Below are positions 17,918 through 27,214 of a stretch of 64,000 bases of DNA, one piece after another. The notes beneath the pieces were generated by a model. It saw nothing but the letters and a program-made list of their open reading frames with translations, ran no database searches and had not been told where the DNA came from. Source of the stretch: Micromonospora humi (lineage in GTDB: Bacteria; Actinomycetota; Actinomycetes; Mycobacteriales; Micromonosporaceae); the NCBI RefSeq assembly GCF_900090105.1, contig NZ_FMDM01000017.1:1-64000 (forward strand), in the 5' to 3' direction. Each line of letters starts with the position of its first letter. Within the stretch, counting starts at the first letter, position 1. Both the position numbers and the translations under genes were made by a program.

Positions 17918-18151
17918 GTGGGTGACGAGCTGGCCGACCGGGCGCTGACCGAGCCGCACCCGTCGCGGCTGCCGCCGGCGCATCCGGAGCGGGCGCGGAT
18001 CCTGGCCGCGCACGCCGCCGCGCTGGCTGCCGGGGAGGCCGGCTACCTCGACCCGGACACCGGGCTGTTCGTGCTCAGCGCCGGGTTCCTGGCCCGGCGG
18101 GGCACGTGCTGCGGGCGAGGATGCCGGCACTGTCCGTACGTGGCCGATTAG
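17918..18151 (+). CDS. DUF5522 family small protein
   Basis: 77 residues. The C-terminal GTCCGRGCRHCPY has a Cys cluster, CC-x3-C-x2-C, probably binding metal, and YLDPDTGLFVLSAGFLARRG before it is the family signature. Its function is unknown. The start is a GTG at 17918 just after the 54-bp repeat, so its promoter would have to lie within or before that repeat. Confidence 0.85.
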   Translation: MGDELADRALTEPHPSRLPPAHPERARILAAHAAALAAGEAGYLDPDTGLFVLSAGFLARRGTCCGRGCRHCPYVAD

Positions 18152-18239
18152 GGCCTTCCGTCCCCGTCGTACGCCCCGTACGGTGTCCGACGGAACTCCG
18201 GCGGGTCACCCGCCCGCCGCCGATCGCGGAGGTCTCCCC

Positions 18240-18788
18240 GTGCGCGCCCGTACCTGGCTGGCCGTCTCGGCCGTCCTGCTCGCCACCGGCTGCGCCGAGG
18301 ACGCCCCGGCGGTCGAGGTGCCGGCCGCGCCGCCGCCGGCGGCCGACGTCGCCGCAGCCTCCTCCGGCGGGGCCTGCCGGCTGCTCGACTTCGCGGTGAT
18401 CGCCGCGCACACCGGTGGCACGTTCGACGTGGCCGCCGCCACCGACCGGGGCGACACGCACACCTGCGTGGTCCGCGCCCAGGCGGCGGCGCTGCCGGAG
18501 CTGACGCTCTCGGTGACCGACACGTCGATCGACGCGGCCACCTTCACCGCCGACGTGCAGCCGCGCGGCGCGGCCAAGGTCACCAAGCTGGGGAAGATCG
18601 CCTACCGGCGCACGGTGTCGAAGACCGGGAAGGCCGGCCCGGTCGCCGAGGTGGGCTGGCTGGCCGGCGAGGACCGGCTGGCCAGTCTCCGCTGGGCCAC
18701 TCCGCCCGGCACCGCCTCGGCGGAGGCGGACCGGGCGACCGCCAAGCTGGTCGCCCTGGCCAAGGTGATCGACACCCGCAGGTTGTGA
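18240..18788 (+). CDS. Putative lipoprotein of unknown function
   Basis: 182 residues. The N-terminus MRARTWLAVSAVLLATGC resembles a lipoprotein signal with Cys18. An Ala/Pro-rich linker follows, then a domain with a Cys pair (ACRLLD, HTCVVRA) as in DUF3558-like proteins. GCGGAGG lies about 7 bp before the GTG at 18240. It ends 16 bp before the convergent DtxR-family gene. No specific role can be assigned. Confidence 0.8.
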   Translation: MRARTWLAVSAVLLATGCAEDAPAVEVPAAPPPAADVAAASSGGACRLLDFAVIAAHTGGTFDVAAATDRGDTHTCVVRAQAAALPELTLSVTDTSIDAATFTADVQPRGAAKVTKLGKIAYRRTVSKTGKAGPVAEVGWLAGEDRLASLRWATPPGTASAEADRATAKLVALAKVIDTRRL

Positions 18789-18804
18789 GCCCCGGACCGG
18801 GAGG

Positions 18805-19491
18805 TCAGCGGGCCGCGACGAAGACCCGGGAGGCGACCTCGCGGGGCAGCCGCACCCGGTCGCCGGAGCGGTCGATGGAGACGCCGTCGCGCTCCTGCGC
18901 CACCGTGACGGTCGCGCCCGGGTCGACGCCGGCGGCGTGCAACTGCCGGAGCACGTCGGCGTCGGTCTGCACGCTCTCGCAGATCCGCCGCACCACCACC
19001 GGGCCGGACAGGCCGGGGAAGGCCAGGTTGCGCTCGCCCTCGACGGTCTCGGCCGGGTGCTGGCCCGGGTCGCCCAGCTCCTCCAGGCCCGGGATCGGGT
19101 TGCCGTAGGGCGAGCGGGACGGGCGGTTGAGCAGGTCGTAGACCCGCTTCTCGACCGCGTCGCTCATCACGTGCTCCCAGCGGCAGGCCTCCTCGTGGGC
19201 CTCCTCGTAGGGCATCCCGATCACGTTGACCAGCAGCAGCTCGGCCAGCCGGTGCTTGCGCATCACCGAGACCGCGCTGTTGCGGCCCAGCGCGGTGAGG
19301 GTCAGGTGCCGGTCGCCCTCGACGGTGAGCAGGCCGTCCCGCTCCATCCGGGCGACGGTCTGGCTGACGGTCGGACCGCTCTGCCGCAGCCGCTCGGCGA
19401 TGCGCGCGCGCAGCGGTGGCACACCCTCCTCCTCCAGCTCGAGGATGGTGCGCAGGTACATCTCGGTCGTGTCGACCAGGTCATGCTTCAC
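18805..19491 (-). CDS. ideR: DtxR/IdeR-family metal-dependent repressor
   Basis: 228 residues, the normal IdeR length. The N-terminal winged helix includes TTEMYLRTILELEEEG and SGPTVSQTVARMERDGLL. The metal-binding and dimer region includes CRWEHVMSDAVEKRV (Cys, Glu, His ligands), and a C-terminal SH3-like domain begins near residue 145. The start is a GTG at 19491 (VKHDLVDTTEMYL). In mycobacteria ideR lies next to sigB, and here a SigB-like gene is 5 kb away. Iron control is likely; manganese is the alternative. Confidence 0.88.
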   Translation of the reverse strand: MKHDLVDTTEMYLRTILELEEEGVPPLRARIAERLRQSGPTVSQTVARMERDGLLTVEGDRHLTLTALGRNSAVSVMRKHRLAELLLVNVIGMPYEEAHEEACRWEHVMSDAVEKRVYDLLNRPSRSPYGNPIPGLEELGDPGQHPAETVEGERNLAFPGLSGPVVVRRICESVQTDADVLRQLHAAGVDPGATVTVAQERDGVSIDRSGDRVRLPREVASRVFVAAR

Positions 19492-19589
19492 GTCAGCGGC
19501 CTCCCGGCGTCCGATGCTACCCGTAACGACCGACGGCCCGCCGCAGGCGAACCCGGAGGTCGCTGCCCGGATGGTGTTGACTGGACCGC

Positions 19590-20447
19590 ATGTCCGGAAC
19601 CGCAGAGCTGCTGGTCGAGCCGGACCGGCTCGCCGTCGAGCTCGACCGCGCCGACCCACCCGTGCTGCTCGACGTCCGGTGGCGGCTCACCGGCCCGCCC
19701 GGCCGCGACGACTACACCGTCGGTCACCTGCCCGGCGCCGTCTTCGTCGACCTGGACACCGAGCTGTGCGGGCGACCCGGCGCTGCCGGGCGGCACCCGC
19801 TGCCCGACCCCGCCGCGTTGCAGGCGGCGCTGCGGGCCGCCGGCGTCCGGGCCGGTCACCCCGTGGTGGTGTACGACGGCGGCGACGGGATGTCCGCCGC
19901 GCGGGCCTGGTGGACGCTGCGCTGGGCGGGCCACCGGGCGGTGCGGGTGCTGCACGGCGGCTTCCCCGCCTGGACCGCCGTCGGGCTGCCGGTGGACACC
20001 ACGGTGCCCGAGCCGGCCCCCGGCGACGTGACGGTCGCCCCGGGTGGGCTTCCGGTGCTCGACGCCGCGCGGGCCGCCCGGCTCGCCGCCGCCGACGCCG
20101 GGGTGCTGCTCGACGTGCGGGCCGCCCCGCGCTACCGGGGCGAGACCGAGCCGGTCGACCCGGTCGCCGGGCACGTCCCGGGCGCGGTCAACCTGCCCGC
20201 CCCGGGGTACGTGACGCAGGGTCGGTTCCCCGCCGCCGAGGCGCTGCGGGCGCGCTTCGCCGAGGCCGGGGTGGACGGCGCCGCGCCGGTCGGGGCGTAC
20301 TGCGGTTCCGGGGTGACCGCCGCGCAGGCGGTGCTGGCGTTGCACCTGGCCGGCCGGCCCGACGCCGCCCTGTACGTCGGCTCGTGGAGCGAGTGGGTGA
20401 CCGACCCGGACCGTCCGGTGGCGACCGGCGACGCCGCCGGCCGGTGA
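19590..20447 (+). CDS. Thiosulfate/3-mercaptopyruvate sulfurtransferase
   Basis: 285 residues with two rhodanese domains. The first is at about 5-135 (LLDVRWRLTGP, GHLPGAVFVDLD), and the catalytic second domain has Cys238 in AYCGSGVTA. Such enzymes transfer a sulfane sulfur from thiosulfate or mercaptopyruvate to cyanide or thiol acceptors. The loop CGSGVTA is common to TST/MST and does not decide the donor. The start is the ATG at 19590. It is divergent from the DtxR gene. Confidence 0.93.
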   Translation: MSGTAELLVEPDRLAVELDRADPPVLLDVRWRLTGPPGRDDYTVGHLPGAVFVDLDTELCGRPGAAGRHPLPDPAALQAALRAAGVRAGHPVVVYDGGDGMSAARAWWTLRWAGHRAVRVLHGGFPAWTAVGLPVDTTVPEPAPGDVTVAPGGLPVLDAARAARLAAADAGVLLDVRAAPRYRGETEPVDPVAGHVPGAVNLPAPGYVTQGRFPAAEALRARFAEAGVDGAAPVGAYCGSGVTAAQAVLALHLAGRPDAALYVGSWSEWVTDPDRPVATGDAAGR

Positions 20448-20494
20448 GCGCGCGGCTGGTGGGCGCGCCCCGGCCCGCGTGCGACGATGGCCGC

Positions 20495-21676
20495 ATGGCC
20501 GACGACACGGTGGTGGTGTGGGATCCCGCCCTCCTCGCCTACGACATGGGGGACCATCCGCTCGACCCGGTGCGGGTCGAGCTGACCATGGCGCTCGCCC
20601 GTGAGCTGGGGGTGCTCGACCGGCCCGGGGTGCGCCTGGTCACGCCGGAACCGGCCGACGACGCGCTGCTGACCCGGGTGCACGATCCGGCCTACCTGGA
20701 CGCGGTCCGGGCCGCGCCGCACGACCCGCTCTTCGCCGGCTTCGGCCTGGGCACCTCGGACAACCCGGTCTTCGACGGCATGCACGAGTCCAGCGCGCTG
20801 ATCGCCGGCGCCACCGTGGCCGCCGCCGAGGCGGTCTGGCGGGGCGAGGCCCGGCGCGCGGTCAACGTGGCCGGCGGCCTGCACCACGCCATGCCGGCCC
20901 GGGCCGCCGGCTTCTGCGTCTACAACGACCCGGCGGTGGCCATCGCCCGCCTGCTCGACCTGGGCGCCGAACGGATCGCGTACGTGGACGTGGACGTGCA
21001 CCACGGCGACGGCGTGCAGGAGATCTTCTACCGGGACCCGCGGGTGCTCACCGTCAGCCTGCACGAGACGCCGCTCGCGCTCTTCCCCGGCACCGGTTTC
21101 CCCGACGAGACCGGCGGGCCGGGCGCGGAGGGCACCGCGGTCAACGTGCCGCTGCCGCCCGGGATCGGCGACGCGGGCTGGCAGCGGGCGTTCCACGCGG
21201 TGGTGCCGTCGGTGCTGCGCGCGTTCCGGCCACAGTTGCTGGTCACCCAGTGCGGGGCGGACGGGCACCGCGCCGACCCGCTGGCCGACCTGCACCTGTC
21301 CGTGGACGGGCAGCGGGCCACCTACCGGGCGCTGCGGGCGCTCGCCGACGAGTTGTGCGACGGCCGTTGGGTGGCCACCGGCGGCGGCGGGTACGCGCTG
21401 GTCGAGGTGGTGCCGCGGGCCTGGACGCACCTGTTGGCGGTGGCCACCGGCGAGCCGATCGACCCGGCCGCGCTCACCCCGCCGGCCTGGCGGGAGCTGG
21501 CCGCGCGCCGGCGGCCCGGGCACGACGTCCCGCTGCGGATGACCGACGACGTCGACCCGGAATACCAGCCGTGGCAGCCCAGCGGCGAGCCGAACGCGGT
21601 GGACCGGGCGGTCGCGGCCACCCGCAAGGCGGTCTTCCCGCTGCTCGGCCTCGACCCGCACGATCCGCGCGACTGA
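20495..21676 (+). CDS. acuC: AcuC-type histone deacetylase family protein
   Basis: A 393-residue class I HDAC fold, probably a protein lysine deacetylase. Zinc-site and charge-relay motifs are intact: GGLHHAMPARAAGFCVYND (double His) and YVDVDVHHGDGVQEIFY (zinc Asp/His). The catalytic Tyr region GGGGY also matches. In Bacillus, AcuC reactivates acetylated acetyl-CoA synthetase. Here the next gene, 4 bp downstream, is a GNAT-acyl-CoA synthetase fusion of the PatA type, so writer and eraser are in one operon. A C-terminal extension of about 60 residues follows the HDAC domain. Confidence 0.92.
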   Translation: MADDTVVVWDPALLAYDMGDHPLDPVRVELTMALARELGVLDRPGVRLVTPEPADDALLTRVHDPAYLDAVRAAPHDPLFAGFGLGTSDNPVFDGMHESSALIAGATVAAAEAVWRGEARRAVNVAGGLHHAMPARAAGFCVYNDPAVAIARLLDLGAERIAYVDVDVHHGDGVQEIFYRDPRVLTVSLHETPLALFPGTGFPDETGGPGAEGTAVNVPLPPGIGDAGWQRAFHAVVPSVLRAFRPQLLVTQCGADGHRADPLADLHLSVDGQRATYRALRALADELCDGRWVATGGGGYALVEVVPRAWTHLLAVATGEPIDPAALTPPAWRELAARRRPGHDVPLRMTDDVDPEYQPWQPSGEPNAVDRAVAATRKAVFPLLGLDPHDPRD

Positions 21677-21680
21677 TCCC

Positions 21681-24236
21681 GTGACCACAGTCGAACAACC
21701 GGTGGACGTGCTGCTCAGCGACGGCAGCACCGTCCAGTTGCGACAGATCCGCCCGGACGACGCGGCGGCGATCGTGGCGATGCACGCCCGCTTCTCCGAG
21801 CGCACCCGCTACCTGCGCTACTTCTCGCCGTACCCGCGCATCCCGGAGCGGGACCTGAAGCGTTTCGTCACCGTCGACCACCGCGACCGGGAGGCGTTCG
21901 TGGTGCTGGCCGGCGAGCGGATCGTCGCCGTCGGCCGCTACGAGCGGCTCGGCCCCGCCTCGCCGGAGGCCGAGGTGGCGTTCGTGGTGGAGGACGCCTA
22001 CCAGGGCCGGGGCATCGGCTCGGTGCTGCTGGAGCACCTGGCGGACGCCGCCGGCCGGCACGGCATCGTGCACTTCGTCGCCGAGGTGCTCCCCGCCAAC
22101 GGGACGATGCTGCGGGTCTTCGCCGACTTCGGCTACCAGGTCCAGCGCCAGTACGCCGACGGCGTCGTGCACCTGAGCTTCCCGATCGCGGCCACCGAGG
22201 CGACGCTCGAGGTGCAGCGCGGCCGGGAGCACCGCACCGAGGCCCGGTCGATCGCCCGGCTGCTCGCCCCCCGTGGCATCGCCGTCTACGGCGCCAGCAC
22301 CACCGGCCAGGGCGTCGGCGCGGCGCTGCTCGGGCACCTGCGCGACGGCGGGTTCACCGGCGCGATCGTCCCGGTGCACCCGAGCGCGGCGACGGTGGCC
22401 GGGCTGCCGGCTTACCCGTCGGCGGTCGACGCCGGCCTCGACGTCGACCTGGCGGTGGTGGCGGTCGCGCCGGAGGCGGTGACCGAGGTGGTCGACGACG
22501 CGGCCCGGGCCGGCGCGCACGGGCTGGTGGTGGTCTCGGCCGGGTTCGCCGAGTCCGGCCCGGCCGGCGCGGCGGCGCAGCGCGCCCTGGTCCGCGCCGC
22601 GCACCTGGCCGGCATGCGGGTGGTCGGCCCGAACTGTCTCGGCGTCGCCAACACCGACCCGGCGGTACGCCTCAACGCCACGCTCGCCCCGGTGCTGCCG
22701 GCGCCGGGCCGGGTCGGCGTGTTCAGCCAGTCCGGCGCGTTCGGGGTGGCGCTGCTCGCCGAGGCGTCCCGGCGCGGGCTCGGCCTGTCCAGCTTCGTCT
22801 CGGCCGGCAACCGGGCCGACGTGTCCGGCAACGACCTGCTGCAATATTGGCAGGACGACCCGGGCACCGACGTGATCACGCTCTACCTGGAGACGTTCGG
22901 CAACCCGCGCAAGTTCGCCCGGCTGGCCCGGCGGATCGGCCGGAGCAAGCCGGTGGTGGCGTTGGCGTCGCTGGCCCGGCCGCCGGGCGTGGGCGAGGCG
23001 CCGGCGCTGGACGCCGCCGCGGTCAGCGCGTTGTTCGCCCAGTCCGGCGTGATCCGGGTGGACACCGTGTCCGAACTGCTCGACGTGGGCGTGCTGCTGG
23101 CCCACCAGCCGCTGCCGGCCGGGCGGCGGGTCGCCGTGGTCGGCAACTCGTCGGCGCTGACCGGGCTGGCGGCGACCGCCGGCACCGGGCAGGGCCTGGT
23201 CGTCGCCGACGGTTACCCGCACGACGTCGGGCCGCGCGCCGGCGCCGCCGCGTACGCTGCCGCGCTGGCCGCCGCGGCGGCCGACGACCGGGTGGACGCC
23301 GTGGTGGCGGTCTTCGCCCCGCCGCTGCCCGGCCAGCTGAGCGACCCGGAGGCCGACTTCGCGGCGGCGCTGCCGGACGCGCGGGCCACCGGCAAGCCGG
23401 TGGTGGCGACGTTCCTCGCCGGCCGGGTGCCCGCCGGGGTGCCGGCCTATCCGAGCGTGGAGGAGGCGGTGCGGGCGCTGGCCCGGGTCACCCGGTACGC
23501 GGACTGGCTGCGCCGGCCGCCGGGCGCGCTGCCCGAGCTGACCCGGGTCGACCGGTCGGCCGGGCAGGCCGCGCTCGGTCCCGACGGGGCGGAGCCGGCC
23601 GCGCTGCTCGGCGCGTACGGGATCGACGTGGTGGAGTCGGCGCCGGCCGGCTCGGTCGACGAGGTGCTGGCGGCGGGGGAGCGGCTCGGCTGGCCGGTGG
23701 CGCTCAAGGCGGCCGACCCGGGGCTGCGGCACCGCCTCGACCTGGGCGCGGTCCGGCTCGACCTGGCCGACGCCGACGCGCTGCGCCGCGCGTACGCCGA
23801 GATGGCCCCGGTGTTCGGGGCGGAGGTGCTGGTCCAGCCGATGGTCGCGCCGGGTGTGGCGTGCGTGGTGGAGCTGGTGGAGGATCCGGCGTTCGGGCCG
23901 GTGGTCGGCTTCGGGCTGGGTGGGGTGGCGACCGAGCTGCTCGGCGACCGGGCCTGGCGGGCGGTGCCGCTGACCGACCGGGACGCCGCCGAGCTGGTCG
24001 ACGAGCCGCGTGCCGCGCCGCTGCTGCACGGGCACCGGGGTGCCGCCCCGGTGGACCGGGCGGCCCTGGTGGACCTGCTGCTGCGGGTGGGCCGGCTGGC
24101 CGACGAGCAGCCCCGGGTGCGTTCGCTCACGCTCAACCCTGTGCTGGCCCGCCCGGACGGCATCTCGGTGCTGCACGCCACCGTCGGCGCCGGCGCGGCT
24201 TCGCCGCGCCCCGACACCGGCCCCCGCCGGTTGTAA
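21681..24236 (+). CDS. patA: Bifunctional GNAT / acyl-CoA synthetase (ADP-forming)-like protein acetyltransferase
   Basis: An 851-residue fusion. The N-terminal GNAT domain (about 15-165) has the acetyl-CoA loop YQGRGIGSVLLEHL. Then come a CoA-binding Rossmann domain (IAVYGASTTGQGVGAALL), a succinyl-CoA ligase-like domain (VGPNCLGVANTDP, FSQSGAFGVALLAEA) and a C-terminal ATP-grasp part. The GNAT-first order is that of Streptomyces lividans PatA, a lysine acetyltransferase acting on acyl-CoA synthetases, and opposite to enterobacterial Pat. The start is a GTG 4 bp after acuC. Its stop codon TAA lies inside a 54-bp repeat. Confidence 0.88.
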   Translation: MTTVEQPVDVLLSDGSTVQLRQIRPDDAAAIVAMHARFSERTRYLRYFSPYPRIPERDLKRFVTVDHRDREAFVVLAGERIVAVGRYERLGPASPEAEVAFVVEDAYQGRGIGSVLLEHLADAAGRHGIVHFVAEVLPANGTMLRVFADFGYQVQRQYADGVVHLSFPIAATEATLEVQRGREHRTEARSIARLLAPRGIAVYGASTTGQGVGAALLGHLRDGGFTGAIVPVHPSAATVAGLPAYPSAVDAGLDVDLAVVAVAPEAVTEVVDDAARAGAHGLVVVSAGFAESGPAGAAAQRALVRAAHLAGMRVVGPNCLGVANTDPAVRLNATLAPVLPAPGRVGVFSQSGAFGVALLAEASRRGLGLSSFVSAGNRADVSGNDLLQYWQDDPGTDVITLYLETFGNPRKFARLARRIGRSKPVVALASLARPPGVGEAPALDAAAVSALFAQSGVIRVDTVSELLDVGVLLAHQPLPAGRRVAVVGNSSALTGLAATAGTGQGLVVADGYPHDVGPRAGAAAYAAALAAAAADDRVDAVVAVFAPPLPGQLSDPEADFAAALPDARATGKPVVATFLAGRVPAGVPAYPSVEEAVRALARVTRYADWLRRPPGALPELTRVDRSAGQAALGPDGAEPAALLGAYGIDVVESAPAGSVDEVLAAGERLGWPVALKAADPGLRHRLDLGAVRLDLADADALRRAYAEMAPVFGAEVLVQPMVAPGVACVVELVEDPAFGPVVGFGLGGVATELLGDRAWRAVPLTDRDAAELVDEPRAAPLLHGHRGAAPVDRAALVDLLLRVGRLADEQPRVRSLTLNPVLARPDGISVLHATVGAGAASPRPDTGPRRL

Positions 24237-24286
24237 GGAGGGGCCCCCGCTTAACGCATTCGGTATAGGCGGGGCCCCTTCTTAAC
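24233..24286 (+). repeat. 54-bp GGGGCCCC repeat, copy 2
   Basis: It starts GTAAGGAGGGGCCCC and ends AGGCGGGGCCCCTTCTTAAC. It lies between the convergent patA and VOC genes, and bases 2-4 (TAA) serve as the patA stop codon, exactly as in copy 3. It could act as a terminator hairpin. Confidence 0.9.
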
Positions 24287-24290
24287 AGGT

Positions 24291-24698
24291 TCAGGCCCGC
24301 GCGGAGATCTGCTGCACGGTCCACTCGTTGCCGTCCGGGTCGCGGAAGAAGACGAAGCCGACGTTGTCCAGCGGGTGCGGCACCGGGCCCGGGTTGCGCC
24401 CGACCACCTGGATCTCGCTGACCTCGACGCCGCGCTCGACCAGCTCCGCGCGGGCCTGCTCCAGGTCGGCCACGACCAGTTGCAGACCCTTGAGCGAGCC
24501 CGGCGGCATCTCCGGCACCACGCCCCGGCCCAGCACGATCGAGCACCCGGAGCCGCGGGGCGTGAGCTGCACGATCCGCCCCACCCCGCCCAGGTCGGTG
24601 TCGTGGTCGACGGCGAAGCCGACCCGCTCGGCGTAGAACTCCTTGGCCCGGTCCACGTCGGAGACGGGCACGATCACCACTTCCAGGGTCCAGTTCAC
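24291..24698 (-). CDS. VOC (glyoxalase/bleomycin resistance) superfamily protein
   Basis: 135 residues in the two beta-alpha-beta-beta-beta halves of VOC proteins: LEVVIVPVSDVDRAKEFYAERVGF at the start and VGFVFFRDPDGNEWTVQQ at the end. The metal-ligand pattern is incomplete at the N-terminus, and no substrate can be named. The start is the GTG at 24698. It ends 4 bp before the 54-bp repeat and begins 15 bp before the sigB terminator, so it is transcribed separately or by read-through. Confidence 0.87.
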   Translation of the reverse strand: MNWTLEVVIVPVSDVDRAKEFYAERVGFAVDHDTDLGGVGRIVQLTPRGSGCSIVLGRGVVPEMPPGSLKGLQLVVADLEQARAELVERGVEVSEIQVVGRNPGPVPHPLDNVGFVFFRDPDGNEWTVQQISARA

Positions 24699-24736
24699 CG
24701 CACCAGGGTGGCCGTGCCGGGGCGCCGGTTCAAGCG

Positions 24737-24769
24737 CGACAGGCCCCGGCGAACCGCCGGGGCCTGTCG
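24737..24769 (-). terminator. Terminator of the SigB-like gene
   Basis: A 14-bp stem, CGACAGGCCCCGGC and its complement, with a 5-nt loop, 13 bp beyond the sigma factor stop on the minus strand. Confidence 0.85.
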
Positions 24770-24782
24770 GTGGCGCGTGCGG

Positions 24783-25769
<987 letters not shown>

Positions 25770-25990
25770 CTCTGTCTCTCCCCGTGTCCTACGAGCCGTA
25801 CCGGCCCCGTGCCGCCGGCGTGGTGGGCCGGTGACAAACAGCTTGGCGGTCGGGGCGTGAGACGGGAGTGAGGCGATCGGGGACCCGACAGGAATCCGCG
25901 TCGAACTCCGGTCGTCGCTTGCCGGAGCCGGTTACCGTGCCAGCGGACCGGCCGGCCCGGCCGGGCAGCACAGGCGATCGGAGAACACAG

Positions 25991-26779
25991 GTGGTCTTCA
26001 AGCGGCTCATGCAGGCGATGGGTGTGGGCGGGCCGTCGGTGCAGACGGTTCTGACCAACCCGAACTGCCGCCCCGGCGGCCTGCTGGAGGGCCGGATCCA
26101 GGTGGTCGGCGGCGACCACCCGGCGGATGTGAGCTACGTCTCGCTGGGCCTGGTCACCCGGGTCGAGGTGGAGAGCGGCGACTCGGAGTACGACACCAAC
26201 CAGGAGTTCGGCCAGGTGCGGGTGACCGGCGCGTTCCGGCTGGAGCCGGGGCAGCGCCACGACGTGCCGTTCCGTTTCCAGGTGCCCTGGGAGACGCCGC
26301 TGACCGACCTGTACGGCCAGCACCTGCACGGCATGACCATGGGGTTGCGCACCGAGCTGGAGGTGGCCCGCGCGGTCGACTCGACCGACCTGGACGCGGT
26401 CGCGGTGCACCCGCTGCCGGCCCAGGAGCGGCTGCTGGAGGCGCTGCTGCGGCTGGGCTTCCGGTTCGCCCGCGCCGACGTCGAGCGGGGTCACATCTAC
26501 GGCGTACGCCAGCAGTTGCCGTTCTACCAGGAGATCGAGTTCTACCCGGCGCCGCAGTACGCCCGGGCCATGAACCAGCTCGAGGTCACCTTCGTCACCG
26601 ACCCGCACCAGGTGCAGGTGGTGCTGGAGATGGACAAGCGGGGCGGGCTGTTCTCCGAGGGCCGGGACGCGTTCGGCCGCTTCACCGTGGACCAGGCGAC
26701 CGCGGACCGCACCGACTGGGCGGCGCAGCTCGACGGCTGGCTCCGCCAGTCGCTGTCCCGCCGCGGTTTGTTCTTCTAG
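25991..26779 (+). CDS. Spo0M-family sporulation-control protein
   Basis: 262 residues, arrestin-like beta sandwich (SpoOM). It begins VVFKRLMQAMGVGGPSVQTVL and shows CRPGGLLEGRIQVVGG and LEPGQRHDVPFRFQVPWETPL, the family signatures. Bacillus Spo0M affects the start of sporulation; in actinobacteria the role is not settled. The start is a GTG at 25991. The 221 bp between it and the divergent sigB gene presumably hold both promoters. Confidence 0.88.
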   Translation: MVFKRLMQAMGVGGPSVQTVLTNPNCRPGGLLEGRIQVVGGDHPADVSYVSLGLVTRVEVESGDSEYDTNQEFGQVRVTGAFRLEPGQRHDVPFRFQVPWETPLTDLYGQHLHGMTMGLRTELEVARAVDSTDLDAVAVHPLPAQERLLEALLRLGFRFARADVERGHIYGVRQQLPFYQEIEFYPAPQYARAMNQLEVTFVTDPHQVQVVLEMDKRGGLFSEGRDAFGRFTVDQATADRTDWAAQLDGWLRQSLSRRGLFF

Positions 26780-26791
26780 GGGCCCGGTCCG

Positions 26792-27214
26792 TCAGAGGTC
26801 CAGCAGGAGGGTGCGGGGGCCGACGTTGACGCTCTCCACCAGCATGTGGGTGCGGAAGCGTCCGGTCTCCACCTTCGCGCCCCGGGCCCGCAGCTCCTCG
26901 ACCACGGTTTCCACCAGGGGTTCCGCGAGCTGCGCGGGGGCGGCGGCGGTCCAGCTGGGCCGCCGTCCCTTGCGGGCGTCGCCGTAGAGCGTGAACTGGC
27001 TGACCACGAGCAGCGGCGCCCCGGTGTCGGCGGCGCTGCGCTCGTCGTCCAGGATGCGCAGCTCGTGCAGCTTGCGGGCCATCGTGGCGGCCACCTGCGG
27101 GGTGTCGGTGTGGGTGACGCCGAGCAGCACGAGCAGCCCGTCGGCGATCTCGCCCACCACCGCGCCGTCGACGGTCACCGAGGCCCGGCCGACGGTCTGC
27201 ACCAGCGCCCGCAT
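26792..27214 (-). CDS. dtd: D-aminoacyl-tRNA deacylase
   Basis: Removes D-amino acids (and glycine from tRNA-Ala) from mischarged tRNAs. The 140-residue length is normal. RALVQTVGRASV at the start, the SQFTLYGDARKGRRPSW active-site motif and the C-terminal NVGPRTLLLDL (equivalent to the Gly-cisPro motif) identify it. Val in NVGP is unusual, as most homologues have NDGP. The start is an ATG at 27214, sharing one base with the stop of the upstream methyltransferase gene. Confidence 0.94.
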   Translation of the reverse strand: MRALVQTVGRASVTVDGAVVGEIADGLLVLLGVTHTDTPQVAATMARKLHELRILDDERSAADTGAPLLVVSQFTLYGDARKGRRPSWTAAAPAQLAEPLVETVVEELRARGAKVETGRFRTHMLVESVNVGPRTLLLDL

